Below the pieces are notes generated by a model. It made no database searches and was not told the DNA's origin. It saw nothing but the letters and a program-made list of their open reading frames with translations. From Stagonosporopsis chrysanthemi (lineage: Eukaryota > Ascomycota > Dothideomycetes > Pleosporales > Didymellaceae), in NCBI GenBank assembly GCA_022560025.1, contig JAFISE010000153.1:1-64000 (forward strand): a stretch of DNA of 64,000 bases, given 5' to 3'. A program made the translations under genes and the position numbers. Positions 45,467 through 56,311 of the stretch are shown in pieces. Position 1 is the stretch's first letter. Each line of letters opens with the position of its first letter.

Positions 45467-45820
45467 GGTATGCGACTACACATTGAACGCCGTTGAGCTG
45501 ACGGCTGCGTGCGACTTTTTGGTCTTCGCGGGGCTCAATTCACGCGCTAAATTCAGGGTTCACCGAGGCGCGTCATTTTCGCATATCGCAGCCTCACCCA
45601 AACTCATGCTATCGCATTGCGAGGCTGATAACGTGAGCTGTACGCATTCATGCTTAATCTCGACTTTCATACTCTATCGTACGTGAATCGTGGACGCTCA
45701 GTAAGGATGACCATATCAGTTTAGCCTTCTGGCTACCTGACTCGTCGGCAGACCGCCGTGTCGACGCCTCAATTCTACATTCCTACCTCGTTCAATGAAA
45801 ATTTCGACCACCTACCTATC
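45467..45820. other. Upstream region of QTRT2-like gene
   Basis: 354 bp between divergent starts. No recognised motif. Confidence 0.4.
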
Positions 45821-47229
45821 ATGTCAATCCTACAATGGTCTCAGCATCCCATCGCGGTCTTCCTCATCCATCTGGTCGCTCTCCTATGCGTGCCGCATAT
45901 CTACAAGCTCCTGCCCTATAGCATGGATCCGTCATACGATGTTACTAAACTAGAAAGGATTGCAAGCCTAATGGACGATATATACGCTACGTTAGCAAAC
46001 TCGACTTTCATGCCGCACAATTCTATAACCTGTGGTCCACACGTTATCAACACAACAGCGATCTCATGCAACCCTGACGCTTCGGTGCTTCGACTGATCG
46101 AACTTCTACCATATGTAGACTTATCACTGGTCGAAGAACCTGACTGGATTGACGGTGGGCACTTCATGGACTATCGCAATCCACAGCACCTCGCAGCACT
46201 TTGCGACCCTTTACGAGGAGAATCCATTGGGTGGACTGATTATCTGGAGCCGACAAACGTAGCACTGACCAACTGGGGCTCCGGGGGTTGAAACAATGAC
46301 CGTACCTTTGTCATGATGTACAATACCGAAAGGGACTCGATTAGAATCTATGACGGTGAAATGTGGCCGGAGCGGAGGAATGCAGAACTACTTTTGTTGA
46401 AGAGATGAACAAATGGTGATTCGGAGAACACGGGAAATTCGAATGGGACATGTCTGACGGCGCAACACTCATTCTTCGCGCAGTTGCGGACAATTACAAA
46501 GCCCTGAGATGGACACCGTGGGGTACGTCAAACCGTGAAGATGGATTCGGTGTTCCTCCTGAGACCATCAAGACGCTTCTGGAACGCAACGGATGGCCGG
46601 ACGTATTCGATTCCACCCAGTTCAATGTTGATTTCATCCTTGCAAAACACATGCCGATTGCTGAGGGACCTGACGGAGTCGCATCAAAGCATACCAAAGT
46701 ACCCAGGCACCTGGCTCTTCAGCGTTCTCACGAGGAAGCAAGGTATACGAACAGTCTCGAAAAATGTGAACATCGCCAACTCTACGAACCTTCGAACGAT
46801 CCAGACGTGTTGGAGAAGTGCATGATAAACAAGGCGAGGGGCCGTAAGTGGCTCGACTTAGCACTTCAGCAATCACAAGATGAAGCCTCAATGCTTCTCA
46901 AGGAGACGGGTCATGACCAACCACCATTCGAAGACGTATTCCAGCGCGCTCGTAACCAAATTGTCAAGTTCGAGCAGACGATCGCAGATCGCGTCGCTGA
47001 GCTGAAGCGAAGGGGCACACTTCTCGAAGACCGATTACCAGAGTTCGAAACGGAAACGAGACAAGAGTTCAAGATGCAGAATTCCAGGTTAGCACACTTA
47101 AGATGGTTCATTGCAGAACAAATAGAGCGGTTGGAAGAGGAGATAGCGAAGCTGGAGCGGGGAGAGACGGCCGAAAGGGGCCACAAATGGTTGTTTGATT
47201 ATTTGCGGGATTATGACGAATATGAATGA
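45821..47229 (+). pseudogene. Broken gene of unknown function with membrane anchor and coiled coil
   Basis: From ATG 45821 a frame gives a short N-terminal membrane anchor (IAVFLIHLVALLCVPHIYKLL), then WTDYLEPTNVALTNWGSGG and a TGA at 46289-46291. The frame stays protein-like after it (NNDRTFVMMYNTER) until another TGA near 46396. The rest, from about 46400, is in a different frame: KW, a TGA at 46426-46428, FGEHGKFEWD, RWTPWGTSNREDGFGVPPET and a coiled coil (EQIERLEEEIAKLERGE). TGG to TGA changes explain two of the stops, the pattern RIP makes on the other strand. An annotator might instead place a 200-nt intron, but that would delete the conserved-looking block. No family name is assigned. 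Confidence 0.55.
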
Positions 47230-47612
47230 GAACAATGGGAGAGACCAAAGACATTCGCTAGAAGCTCCATTACATTCCGTTTCTGTTTGTCGGAATAAAC
47301 AGCAATTGCTCGCCTTACAACGCAGGTACTAAATTACATAAGCCAGCTCTCCAACTTGGGTTACCGATCGCAGCCAGTCTCGCTGAGATCGTTCCCAATC
47401 ATGGGATTCAGGATCTAAGCATATTGAAAGATAATATCGCTTCACCATTGGGGATAACTCCAGCCCAACGCAGACGCATAGACGATCAAGCTTTTGGTCG
47501 CCGACTCTAACGCGCTGTTCCGACAGACCTTTGCAGACAACACTCTCAACAGCAACGTCCTCGCTCGATCACGTCTGAGCTGTACATCACGGGCTCTTCA
47601 GCCGTTTCCTCC

Positions 47613-48657
47613 ATGTTCTATGATCTGCCGCCGGCAACCAGAAACTATGTGTACCAGCTATGCATCGCTGATGACGAATTGTGTCCCGATAGGGTATCAA
47701 GGCCCCAAGACGAATCTTATTCCGCGAACAGAGGGTAGTGCCGTAGAGAGGCGTTACGCTAGACGACATTTCACAAAAGCCGAAGCGTTGAAAGCATGCG
47801 GTGTGCCTATCATAGAGCAGCTCCACGACGACCATAGCATATCCCATGTTGCTTACCAGTCCTTCAACGATTGTTTTGATCAGTATGGTGGGACAAAAAA
47901 TCCACCCCACCAAAATATCCACGGATATTCAGGAGTTATTGTGACGTCTAGTGGTCGTCTGTTTTGCCGTCTGCCCACCGTTGCAGCTATCTCTCGACAA
48001 ATTCTGAAAGAGTGCTGGGGACTCTATCACCCACCGAACACTAAATTCGAGGTTCGCATCTCACGCGGAGATTTCTTCCCGGCCCTCCGGTTCATGGCTA
48101 TGTTGAAGCGGCACGGTTTCACAATCAAAGGCACTTTAGTGACTATGATCTACGATCACGGAAACATCCATTCGTACAAACTGGCCGACTTGATCAATCT
48201 TCACTGGCACTCCGGTGTACCGCTATGGCACTGCATGACAAGCAAATTGACAACAGAACTACAAAAGTGTGAACCACCTTACGGGCTCCGCAAGTGGCTG
48301 CTTCGAGTCCATCGCGTCGTCGCTCTATACTGTATCGATCGATCTAGGAAGCTGTCCTGGGCATTTATGCAACGACTAAAGATGCTTGACACTAGACTTG
48401 CGGACGAATCGCCCAATGCAGCTCACTCCATCTCAGAGCTGTCAGACTCCGAGCTTGCCGATATGGTTGTTGATGCGCTTGTCAAGGCCATAGACTGTAG
48501 GTGCAATTTTCGGGGCCACTGGAGCACCATACCTGGGGTTAGAAGGCTGGCAGATCTAAGCGGGTTGGAAAAGTCGATGTACCCAGATCTAAGCAGCCTG
48601 GAGGAGTTGAGCTACGCAGGCGAAAAGACTTACACTGTATTTAGCGGGGCAGTATAA
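47613..48657 (+). pseudogene. F-box-like orphan protein gene, frameshifted; paralogue of 49704-51323
   Basis: ATG 47613 opens an F-box-like start, MFYDLPPATRNYVYQLCI, that ends at TAG 47736-47738. The rest of the protein lies in the next frame: AVERRYARRHFTKAEAL, LFCRLPTVAAISRQILKECW, FEVRISRGDFFPALRFMAML, LINLHWHSGVPLWHCM, to the stop at 48655-48657. The block INLHWHSGVPLWHC matches IELHWLHGVPLWSC of the gene at 49704-51323 and the general order is the same, so these are paralogues facing each other. No intron of normal size connects the two frames in phase. The frameshift makes this a likely pseudogene, although the long second frame (about 300 codons) is otherwise intact. Function unknown. 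Confidence 0.55.
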
Positions 48658-48866
48658 CGCTGCAGTGCGAGATACACTGCGAGGACTGTTGCAAGAGCAG
48701 TACCATAACTGGGTGGACTTTGAGGATTAGAGATCGCTGTCTGAGGACATAGAGTTTTAATACACCATGTACCATGCCACAGCATCGCCGGATAAGAATT
48801 TGCCTGGAGACGTAGATTAAACATCACGGAGGATATTCAAAAAGAATTTCACAGTTCCCCTTGGTT

Positions 48867-49142
48867 ATGACAAGTGTCCATCAAAATCATCTTCATTGCG
48901 ATAGGGCCAGCAAACTTGTCATTGACCCTGTCCTTCGTTTCGGAAACAACAACTTTGCCAACATCGGGTGAATGTACGACGCTATTGGAACTGTGGAAAT
49001 TACATGGTCTTTTTGCGAGGCTGAGTTGCGATTGTCTATTCACTGTGACCCACAGACAAGGTGAATCTCGAGAGACAACCTGGTTTGCGAACTGATTCAC
49101 TTGGTTCCAGGGAGCCACGCTAGTCAACACACATTGAAGTGA
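48867..49142 (+). pseudogene. Eroded short remnant
   Basis: Frame from ATG 48867 reads KLVIDPVLRFGNNNFANIG, TGA (48969-48971), MYDAIGTVEITWSFCEAELR, TGA (49062-49064), ISRDNLVCELIHLVPGS, TGA 49140-49142. Protein-like text on each side of the stops and the fit to TGG-to-TGA or CGA-to-TGA changes suggest a RIP-scarred fragment. It could be related to the neighbouring orphan family. Could also be chance. Confidence 0.35.
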
Positions 49143-49703
49143 TCTCAACAAGCGTTGCAATGTTAAATGCCAAGAACAAATGTTTCAGCAGTTAGACGAA
49201 ATCAAAACCAGGCACGAGTATGCGAGTCTCCGTATTTTAGCTTTGTATTTTCAGATATGATGAGTCTGTCAAGAGCAATGAGCAGGTAAGACTCGGATCA
49301 AGATACTTTGTTGAACGCGACCCAGTAACCACGTCACCCTGAAGTTGTATCAATATTAACATATTTGTGATGAAAGTTTAAGAGCTGAAGAGAATTGCTA
49401 AAGATAGTTACAAACTCAATTGTGACTCGGCCAAAGGGGACGTATCAAGTCCACAGGGGCGCAATATGAATGGCCCTCGGGGAAAACCTAGTCGATGCTG
49501 ATTTGACCTTACCCCTATGAAACATCAGATTCAAAAGACAACACCTTCCGGAATCTTCTTCGTATCCTCAGCCAGTTCTCATTCGCTGTAACAATCTCCA
49601 AGCTCGAACCGCACCGCTTGATAAAGATTGACGATCTGAACCATGGCATGATAAAGCTCATTGGAAGACTCATCGGAATCGATAGGCTGAGTCTCAGAAC
49701 ACT
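49143..49703. other. Intergenic in the decayed island
   Basis: 561 bp of AT-richer sequence with no supported gene. Confidence 0.45.
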
Positions 49704-51323
49704 TTAAGACTGATCAGAATCGATAGAAGGTTCATTACAGCACCGCGAAGCGCAGTCAGCAGATGCGTCAGCCTGAACTACATCTTCCGTCGCGCCTGCT
49801 TCATCAGATGTGCCCTCATCGTAATAGCTCTTCAGACCGGAACGAGGGTCCAGGGCTTTAGTGAGGATACAAATTATGTAACTGCGTAAGCAGTGTCAAG
49901 TGGGTGCTGCGGGTCAACGCTTGTATTGCTATCTGTTCTCGTGTTGTGATGTTATGATGTTCGTCTCCAGGAGCCCTCAGCTCAGAGGTAAGTGTACTTG
50001 CCCACACCGGGCAGTGCCTGCTACAATAGAATATCATGTGATCCATGCCACGTGGTTACAAATTATTGCTTCCACCATATAGGCAACTTTACGTGGTCGC
50101 AGACCCCCCTTACTATGTAGAGCGCTGTAGGTTTTGAGTAGTGTAGTCGTGAGGTTGTGCCATACTGCGAAATTTATGCGATAAAATGCAACCACCTGAC
50201 GGACAGAATACAACCAGGTTGCGAGTGCAGTGTGTTCAGGACTTTTGTCAGTCCACTCCTGCCGTGCATTGGTCAGACAGCTCCAGAGTGGTACCCCATG
50301 GAGCCAATGGAGCTCAATCAATTGCCCTAGTCGTTGGAATCTGCTTCCATGTCCGTCCTGGTCCTTCGATGTGTGCGCCGCATCATACCTATAGACGACA
50401 TCGTACTTATAGAGAACATCAAAATCGCTGACTTCATCCTCAGCGTTCTATTTGTACCATCTGTCGTCATGCGGGTAATCCTCAAAGCGAACGTGGATAG
50501 AATTGCGAGGTACGGGAATTCCTCGGCTTTGAAGCATTTTTACCAGGCAAAAGAAGGGCCATACACTGAAGTTTCGGATATTCACTTGGTACTCAAGATC
50601 GTGCGTTTCCTCGGCAAACGTAAATTGCCAAGTTTCTCCAAGAAGCTGTCGACTGACCAGGGAGAGTGCAGGTAAGTAGTCGCATATGTTTCCCCTTGCG
50701 TTGACCGGAACTGTAGCATAAATGAAATGATGTCTATGGTCGTAAATGCACTTCATACTATAATGGTGCTGAACCTCGTACTCATGGTATGCCTGTAGTG
50801 CCTGATTTGCGATGGTGTGTTGAACCGAAATTGCGCGGCGGGCAAAACCAGCCCGTCGGGCATTCTTCGCATCGTGCAGTCTTCTACGTTTGTTAAAATT
50901 ATGTTTCAAGTGACCCGAACCCAAAGTGTGAGAACGAAAAGTGGTAAAGGGAATTATTTTCGGGCGACGACGGTAACTGAGATCAACAGAGTAATAGAGT
51001 CTGTAGATCATTCTGCAGATCTCTAGTGGAAGCTCAAGAAAACGGAAGATGTCTTGTCGTTGCGTGCTTGGGTCCAGGCTTTCACTGCCGCTGCTCTCGG
51101 AGTTCTCAGATAAACTCTGAGTGTCGCTGCTCTCACAATTCCCTGTGATTTCTAGTGGAAACTCTTTTACTGGAAACTCGAGAAAGTGGTAGACGTATTG
51201 TCGTTGGAAGCTCGGGTACGGGCTGTCCATGCCGCTGCTCTCGAGGTACCATTCCTGTGGAACAAAGTAGAGTTCATTCTTACTATCTAGGAGAGAGCGT
51301 TGTTTCCGATTTATGTGTAGCAT
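49704..51323 (-). pseudogene. F-box-like orphan gene split by a stop and a solo LTR
   Basis: From ATG 51323 the frame runs through an internal duplication (QRQYVYHFLEF and QRQDIFRFLELPLEICRMIY, the latter an F-box-like core), a basic region, and DYLPALSLVSRQLLGETW. After HVRFEDYPHDDRWYK comes a TAG at 50450-50448, with the same frame continuing (NAEDEVSDFDVLYKYD, LIELHWLHGVPLWSCL, KVAYMVEAII). A 184-bp solo LTR at 49877-50060 then interrupts it, and beyond the LTR the frame resumes as CILTKALDPRSGL to TAA at 49706-49704. A CAG-to-TAG change explains the stop. The paralogue lies at 47613-48657 in opposite orientation. Function unknown. Confidence 0.7.
49877..50060. mobile_element. Solo LTR copy 2 (184 bp) with 5-bp target duplication
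   Basis: Same ends (TGTAAC...GTTACA) and length as the copy at 8549-8732, in the same orientation. Flanked by AATTA at 49872-49876 and 50061-50065. Four single-base differences separate the copies. It is inserted in the coding region of an F-box-like gene. Confidence 0.8.
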
Positions 51324-51376
51324 AAACAACGCTAACAGCACTAGCGTGCCAAACGTGGTGCATACAAGTGAAAGAA

Positions 51377-51631
51377 TCAGATCACATGACTGGAATCACA
51401 AAACAACAAATCCGAGCCATAAGTGTCGCTGCTCTCACAATCCCTTGCAACATCTTTATACCGCGCTAGGAAATTGTCGAAGACTTGACGAGCGGCTTTC
51501 TGACTGTCTATGTGAGCCTTTTGTTTATCTGTGAGCTCCGCGGCTATCGAAGGGCTACTGAGAAGGTGTAGTTTCTGCTTTTGTCGACTACACTGCTCAT
51601 CGTTGGAGTAAGCCATCGGGTGTTCTATCAT
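51377..51631 (-). CDS. Short hypothetical protein upstream of F-box-like pseudogene
   Basis: 84 residues from ATG 51631. No family. The middle is charged and helical (AELTDKQKAHIDSQKAARQV) and the end has RDCESSDTYGSDLL, which shares CESSDT with the neighbouring pseudogene through a 19-nt identical stretch. It may be a separate small gene, an upstream exon of the neighbour, or a fragment from the same duplication. I give it low weight. Confidence 0.3.
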   Translation of the reverse strand: MIEHPMAYSNDEQCSRQKQKLHLLSSPSIAAELTDKQKAHIDSQKAARQVFDNFLARYKDVARDCESSDTYGSDLLFCDSSHVI

Positions 51632-52630
51632 TTCACTGCAAGCTGTTGTAGACTTGATTCCTGCGCCATTGTGTTGCAGATAAGTATCGATCAGGCCTGT
51701 CCACTACAATCAATTTATACCTGAACGGGACAATCATTCGCTAGCTCGCAAGCGCCTGTGAGCACATCGCGTGCCAGACGACAATCAGGTTGTCTGATAT
51801 TCATATTGCCAGGTGTTCTCATAGATGCACGTCCGACAGCAGATCTGAAAATTTTGCGGACGTGTGGATACTGATCATCGGCAATGCCGGTCGGACTCGG
51901 GACATGCGCTTCCCGCGCACTACTACCCAGTACATTTGCTGCCTGTCCGGAGACATGTTCCTGCAAAGCTTGGCAATTTTCTGTTCCTCATTCTGTAACA
52001 CGGGGACCGGCATCCAGGTTGGGGGGGGAAAAACCGCAATCACAGAATTGGCCCCTGTTCAAAGCTACACAGAGCAACAACAACAATGATTATTATAATC
52101 TAAACAACAGAGTTATAGAGCAGCCTTCTTTCCCTGAAATTCTGTTTTTTTAAAAGATCTGATATTGTTGCGGTCGCGTTGTGTACTGTAATGAAGGCAA
52201 GGGTTTGTTGATGTTCCTTGCCTTTTGGCTGGTATTGAGTGCAGGTTATTCTTCAACCCGCGTGACTGGACAGGCCAATCAGCCCACTTCGGCCGAACGT
52301 GACGTGCTGTGTCAGCATTGCGAATCGAATACCGATGTAGGCTTTGTAGGTGCCTAGAGGTGATTTGTGGCCGATTATGCAAAGAAGCGCCATGAGAGAA
52401 GTCGAGACTCAATGGGATTAGGGACGTCATCGCCTTGCGCTGACTCGCCGAATCATCGTCGACGGAGCCGGCCTTTACAGGGTGGATCAACTCCACAAAT
52501 TAACTCAAGCCGACAAGCACCGATAATGGTATATACATGAGGCGCGATCCGCGATAGAATGTCAGGTTATCTCTACATACTATACAACACCTTCATTCAT
52601 CCTCGTAACGACCCTAGCATACCACCCAAA
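51632..52630. other. Intergenic before GST gene
   Basis: About 1 kb. A poly-G run (ggggggg) sits at 52020-52028. An ATG at 52559 is in frame with the GST start but adds a non-conserved extension. No other feature. Confidence 0.45.
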
Positions 52631-53356
52631 ATGACCACGCCAAACCTTACCGTGCACCACCTCCAAATCGGCCAAGGCGAGCGCATCCCCTGGCTCCTCG
52701 AGGAACTCAACATCCCCTACAAACTGGTGAACTACAAGCGCTCACCCATCATGTCACCCCCAGAGCTCGCAGCCAAGCACCCTCTTGGCGCCTCTCCCGT
52801 ACTGGAAGACAAGACCGACCCCTCCAACCCCATCACCCTCGCCGAATCAGGCGCCATTGTCGAGTACATCATTCAAAAATACGCCAACGGTAGACTTGCT
52901 CTCAGCCCTTCGCACAAGAACTTCGCAGATTATTTGTATTGGTTCCACTTCTCGAATGCGACTTTGCAGTCTTCGATCATCACAAACGCCATGCTGCGCG
53001 GCGGGATCCCGAACTCGGCCACGGACCCTCGCTACTTGGGCCATGAGAGTCGCTTGAAGAAGGCGCTAAGCCATATGAACGAGCGCTTGTTGTCGAACAA
53101 ATGGCTTGCGGGCGAGGATTTCACTGCGGCGGATGTCATGACCGGGTGGTGTGTGACGACGGTACGCAACTTCGAGCCGATTGACTTGACCGAGTACGAG
53201 GGCATTCTGGGTTGGGTCAAGAGGTTCAAAGAGAGGGAGGCGTATAAGACGGCGATCGGCAAGAGTGATCCGGATCTCGATCTGGAGGAGACAACGAGCG
53301 CGAAGGGACCGGCTCCTATAGAGATGTTTGTGAAGGCTTTGGCGGGCAAGTTCTGA
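52631..53356 (+). CDS. Glutathione S-transferase
   Basis: Cytosolic detoxification enzyme that conjugates glutathione to electrophiles. Single exon, 241 residues from ATG 52631. The thioredoxin-fold N-domain (residues 1-85) reads LTVHHLQIGQGERIPWLLEEL, with KHPLGASPVL and the glutathione gamma-glutamyl contact ESGAIVEYI. The helical C-domain (about 95-215) includes KWLAGEDFTAADVMTGW, the N-capping box typical of GSTs. The catalytic Ser/Tyr near the N-terminus is not evident, as in fungal GSTs of the Gtt1 type. An in-frame ATG at 52559 would add 24 residues without conserved features, so I prefer 52631. Confidence 0.92.
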   Translation: MTTPNLTVHHLQIGQGERIPWLLEELNIPYKLVNYKRSPIMSPPELAAKHPLGASPVLEDKTDPSNPITLAESGAIVEYIIQKYANGRLALSPSHKNFADYLYWFHFSNATLQSSIITNAMLRGGIPNSATDPRYLGHESRLKKALSHMNERLLSNKWLAGEDFTAADVMTGWCVTTVRNFEPIDLTEYEGILGWVKRFKEREAYKTAIGKSDPDLDLEETTSAKGPAPIEMFVKALAGKF

Positions 53357-53468
53357 GTTTCAGCCTACAGGGTGTAAGACATCATACAATTATCTCACTC
53401 GCACTGGCATGCAACGGCTTCATTAGATTTAGAGACTGTGATTATACACAGAGTCAGGCTCCAATTAC

Positions 53469-55774
53469 CTAATAGCCCAGAGCTTTGGCCCTCTCCTCAC
53501 CAAGCACATCGACCAGGCTGATCAGCTTGAAGCTCGCCTCTGCACTCGTGCCGCCCTCAGCAAGCTCGTTTGCATCGTCATGCGTAACGATCAAGCCGTA
53601 TGGGAAATCAGCATTCAGCCTGTTCGGAACAGCTGTCAGGCCGTCCGTGTTCGTGACATGGTCGATGCCCTTCTCTTCATTGTCCACGATAGTGAAGGTC
53701 TCGACATATTTGTGAGGCGGTGCACGATCGTACACAAGATAAGAGCTGATTCCTTGGCTGCTCACCATGATGTAGCCCCCAGTGCCGTTCTTCGCAGACA
53801 CAAGGGTCAAGCCTTCGACATCGGCATGAAGGCCATCAACACCAACCTTGGCGAACTGGAATCCTTCGTTCGAGCCATCGGGCTCGGCTTCGTAACGCCA
53901 GATACCAGACGGCTCCTCTCCGAGGAAGATGTAACCGGCGGCTTCGTCAGCGACGCAGCCCTCGACCTGACCACCAGAACCACCGGTGAAATTACGAACA
54001 AGTGAGGTCTGAAGGGTACCATTTGCGGTGGCTGACAGCTCGTACTGCAAGTATTCGGCGTCCTTGTTATTGACGAATAGATATTGCTTCTTGGACTTGG
54101 GAGAGAGATAAGTGCAAGACCCATAGGGCTCGTAATCCCCAGGGAGAGCCTGTGTACCGCCAGTGATATTCTTGAGCGACCCATCGCTGGTCAACTCTAC
54201 TAGGCTGTTTCGATGTTAGTCGTGGTCTTGGGCTTAATCCAGAAGAACTTACCAAAGGGTGTTGTCGCCCCGACACGCAGCGTATGCGAGATCGACGGTG
54301 CTGTTTCCGACAGGGAGACCATAAATGATGTCAACGTTGTTGGGCTCAGGAGCAGGCGAGATCTGCAATAGCTTTCCCGCCAAATCAAAGACACCGAAGC
54401 CCTCACCACCTTGCGACTTAGTAGTTGTAATAATTCTGCTCTGATCGGGTTGAGTCGGATGGATCCAGATAGCTGGGTCGTCACCATCGCCGCCGTTTGC
54501 CTCTGTCTCATACTTAGCCTTGATGGCCACATATGAGCAATCAGGACCTGCCCAGCCAGCCTCACATGTACACACGTTGGGGCCATCGCAGCTGCCGTGG
54601 CCAGAGCAGTCGTTCTGGCAAGTGATATCCGAGCAATCCGCACCAGCAAAGCCGACGAAACAGCTGCACGTGCTGTTACCTTGCGAAAAGCCGTTTTTCG
54701 AGCAGCTGTCGGTGATGACACTTGCACAATATCCACATGACTTCGTGTGTGGGTCGTATTCAGTGTCTGCTTGGACTCCAATCGAGCTCAAGACACTCGA
54801 AAGAGATCCGATTGCAACGCCGGTGTTATCTTCACTCTCGAAGGCGAACGCAATGGTACCCGAGGGGGATTTGGCAGAACTAGACTGCAAGACTGAAATA
54901 TCGCCTCCGATGGAGAGTTCCGGGATGCCCTTCAGGCTGGCGGTCCCTTTCTGCTTGAAACTCGCATCGTAAAAGTCGATCACATCGTCATGCGCAAGTA
55001 GCAGATAGTCGCTCGAGTTGGTGTGATAGGCACCTAGTCCTTCGATCTTCAGGTCCTCGCCCACAGTGCGGATCTCGGGCGCTGCGGTACTCTCAGCAGC
55101 TTGGAAAGAGTACAGCGTTTCGCCCTCGCCACCTGAGAAGAAAATTTGTCCGTCGGAGAACACGGCAGCTGTCTCGCCCTCTATTGGGATTGAAAAGGTT
55201 TGCACCTGGTAATACATCAGCGTCTGCTTGGTTTTATCACAAATGACAGACATACCTCGAGTACTTGCACGTCATCGCCGTCACCTCTGACAAGAAATTG
55301 AACGACCATCTTCTTGCCAAACAAGAACACGTAGTTCTCCCCACTCGTCTGACTGCGCCAATTCCGGGCCACACTCCAGTCACCAAGCTGATACTTGCGT
55401 GATCCAGGAATCTCACTCCCACTTTTGACATCATAAGCCCGGATAATGGAGTTCGGCGAAGGGATATTGAAGATCACGTCTCGCCCAGCAACGTCGTAAA
55501 CCGGGATAGCGATTTTTGTGCGACCAGACTTCTCATGCGAGCGCTCGCTAAACGAAGTCGAATTCGTAAAGTTTGATGCTGAAAAGGTGCGGAAGCCTCC
55601 GTCTGCCGCACTGCCATCGTTGGCAAGGAGAATAGGCGAGGATGCATAGATCAAGGCCGCATTGTCTGAGTCGAAGCCGGTAGCTGCTGGCGTAAGATTG
55701 ATCGTCGCGTTCTGGGCGTATGAAAGAGGAATGAGGGCTGTCGCCCACGGAAGACTCCTTGCAAAAGCCTTCAT
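53469..55774 (-). CDS. Secreted beta-propeller 3-phytase with EGF-like modules
   Basis: Exons 55774-55256, 55205-54253 and 54204-53469 (introns 50 and 48 nt), 735 residues. Signal peptide at the start (FARSLPWATALIPLSYA). The N-terminal half (about 20-320) is a propeller-like region without full catalytic set; residues about 329-393 are Cys-rich with two EGF-like units (CSCFVGFAGADCS and CQNDCSGHGSCDG...CTCEAGWAGPDCS). From about 400 the typical phytase propeller follows: DDPAIWIHPTQPDQSRIITT, GLPVGNSTVDLA, GYIFLGEEPSGIWRYEA and HADVEGLTLV, with the acidic residues that bind calcium. The family releases phosphate from phytate outside the cell. Two propellers are known in this family; an EGF pair between them is less usual. 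Confidence 0.9.
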
Positions 55775-56311
55775 CGTAGTGTTGGAAGATGTGCGAGATC
55801 GAACAGATGCCTCAGGAGTGAGTACTCTCGCATCGCTCTTATAGGGCCGCCATCACCCTTGATCGGCGCATGCATCATTAGCCGCAAGTAAGACAAGCAT
55901 TTTGTGTCGATGCTGAGAAAGTTGGTGTTGTTAGACCCTAGCCGGTACCGGCCGTTGCTAGAAGTAGAGACGGTCCGACGTCGAGCCAGCCAATCACAGC
56001 CCCCCCTCCGACAACGTGAGACAGCTCGAGCAACTCTATTTGCTACAATCAAGGCGCTGTTTCATATAAGCACCTGCATAAAGGAAGTGACATAGTGCTT
56101 GGTTTTCTGGGCAATTGTGCACGTGGGGCGAACGCTTGATGGAAGACCGCGAAGATTGAATCGAATTCCGTATTCAACTAGGTACTGAAAGTGAACGGAC
56201 GTTGACCTTAAGTCAACTACACACAGAGCACGTCTCGCACCAACTGCCCAGTTAATGGGGGACACAAGAAACTCTCCTTCCATACAATGACCTGCAGCCC
56301 TCCTTGAACAA
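55775..56311. other. Intergenic between phytase and cellobiohydrolase
   Basis: 537 bp: phytase promoter and 3' flank of the GH7 gene. No assigned motif. Confidence 0.45.
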
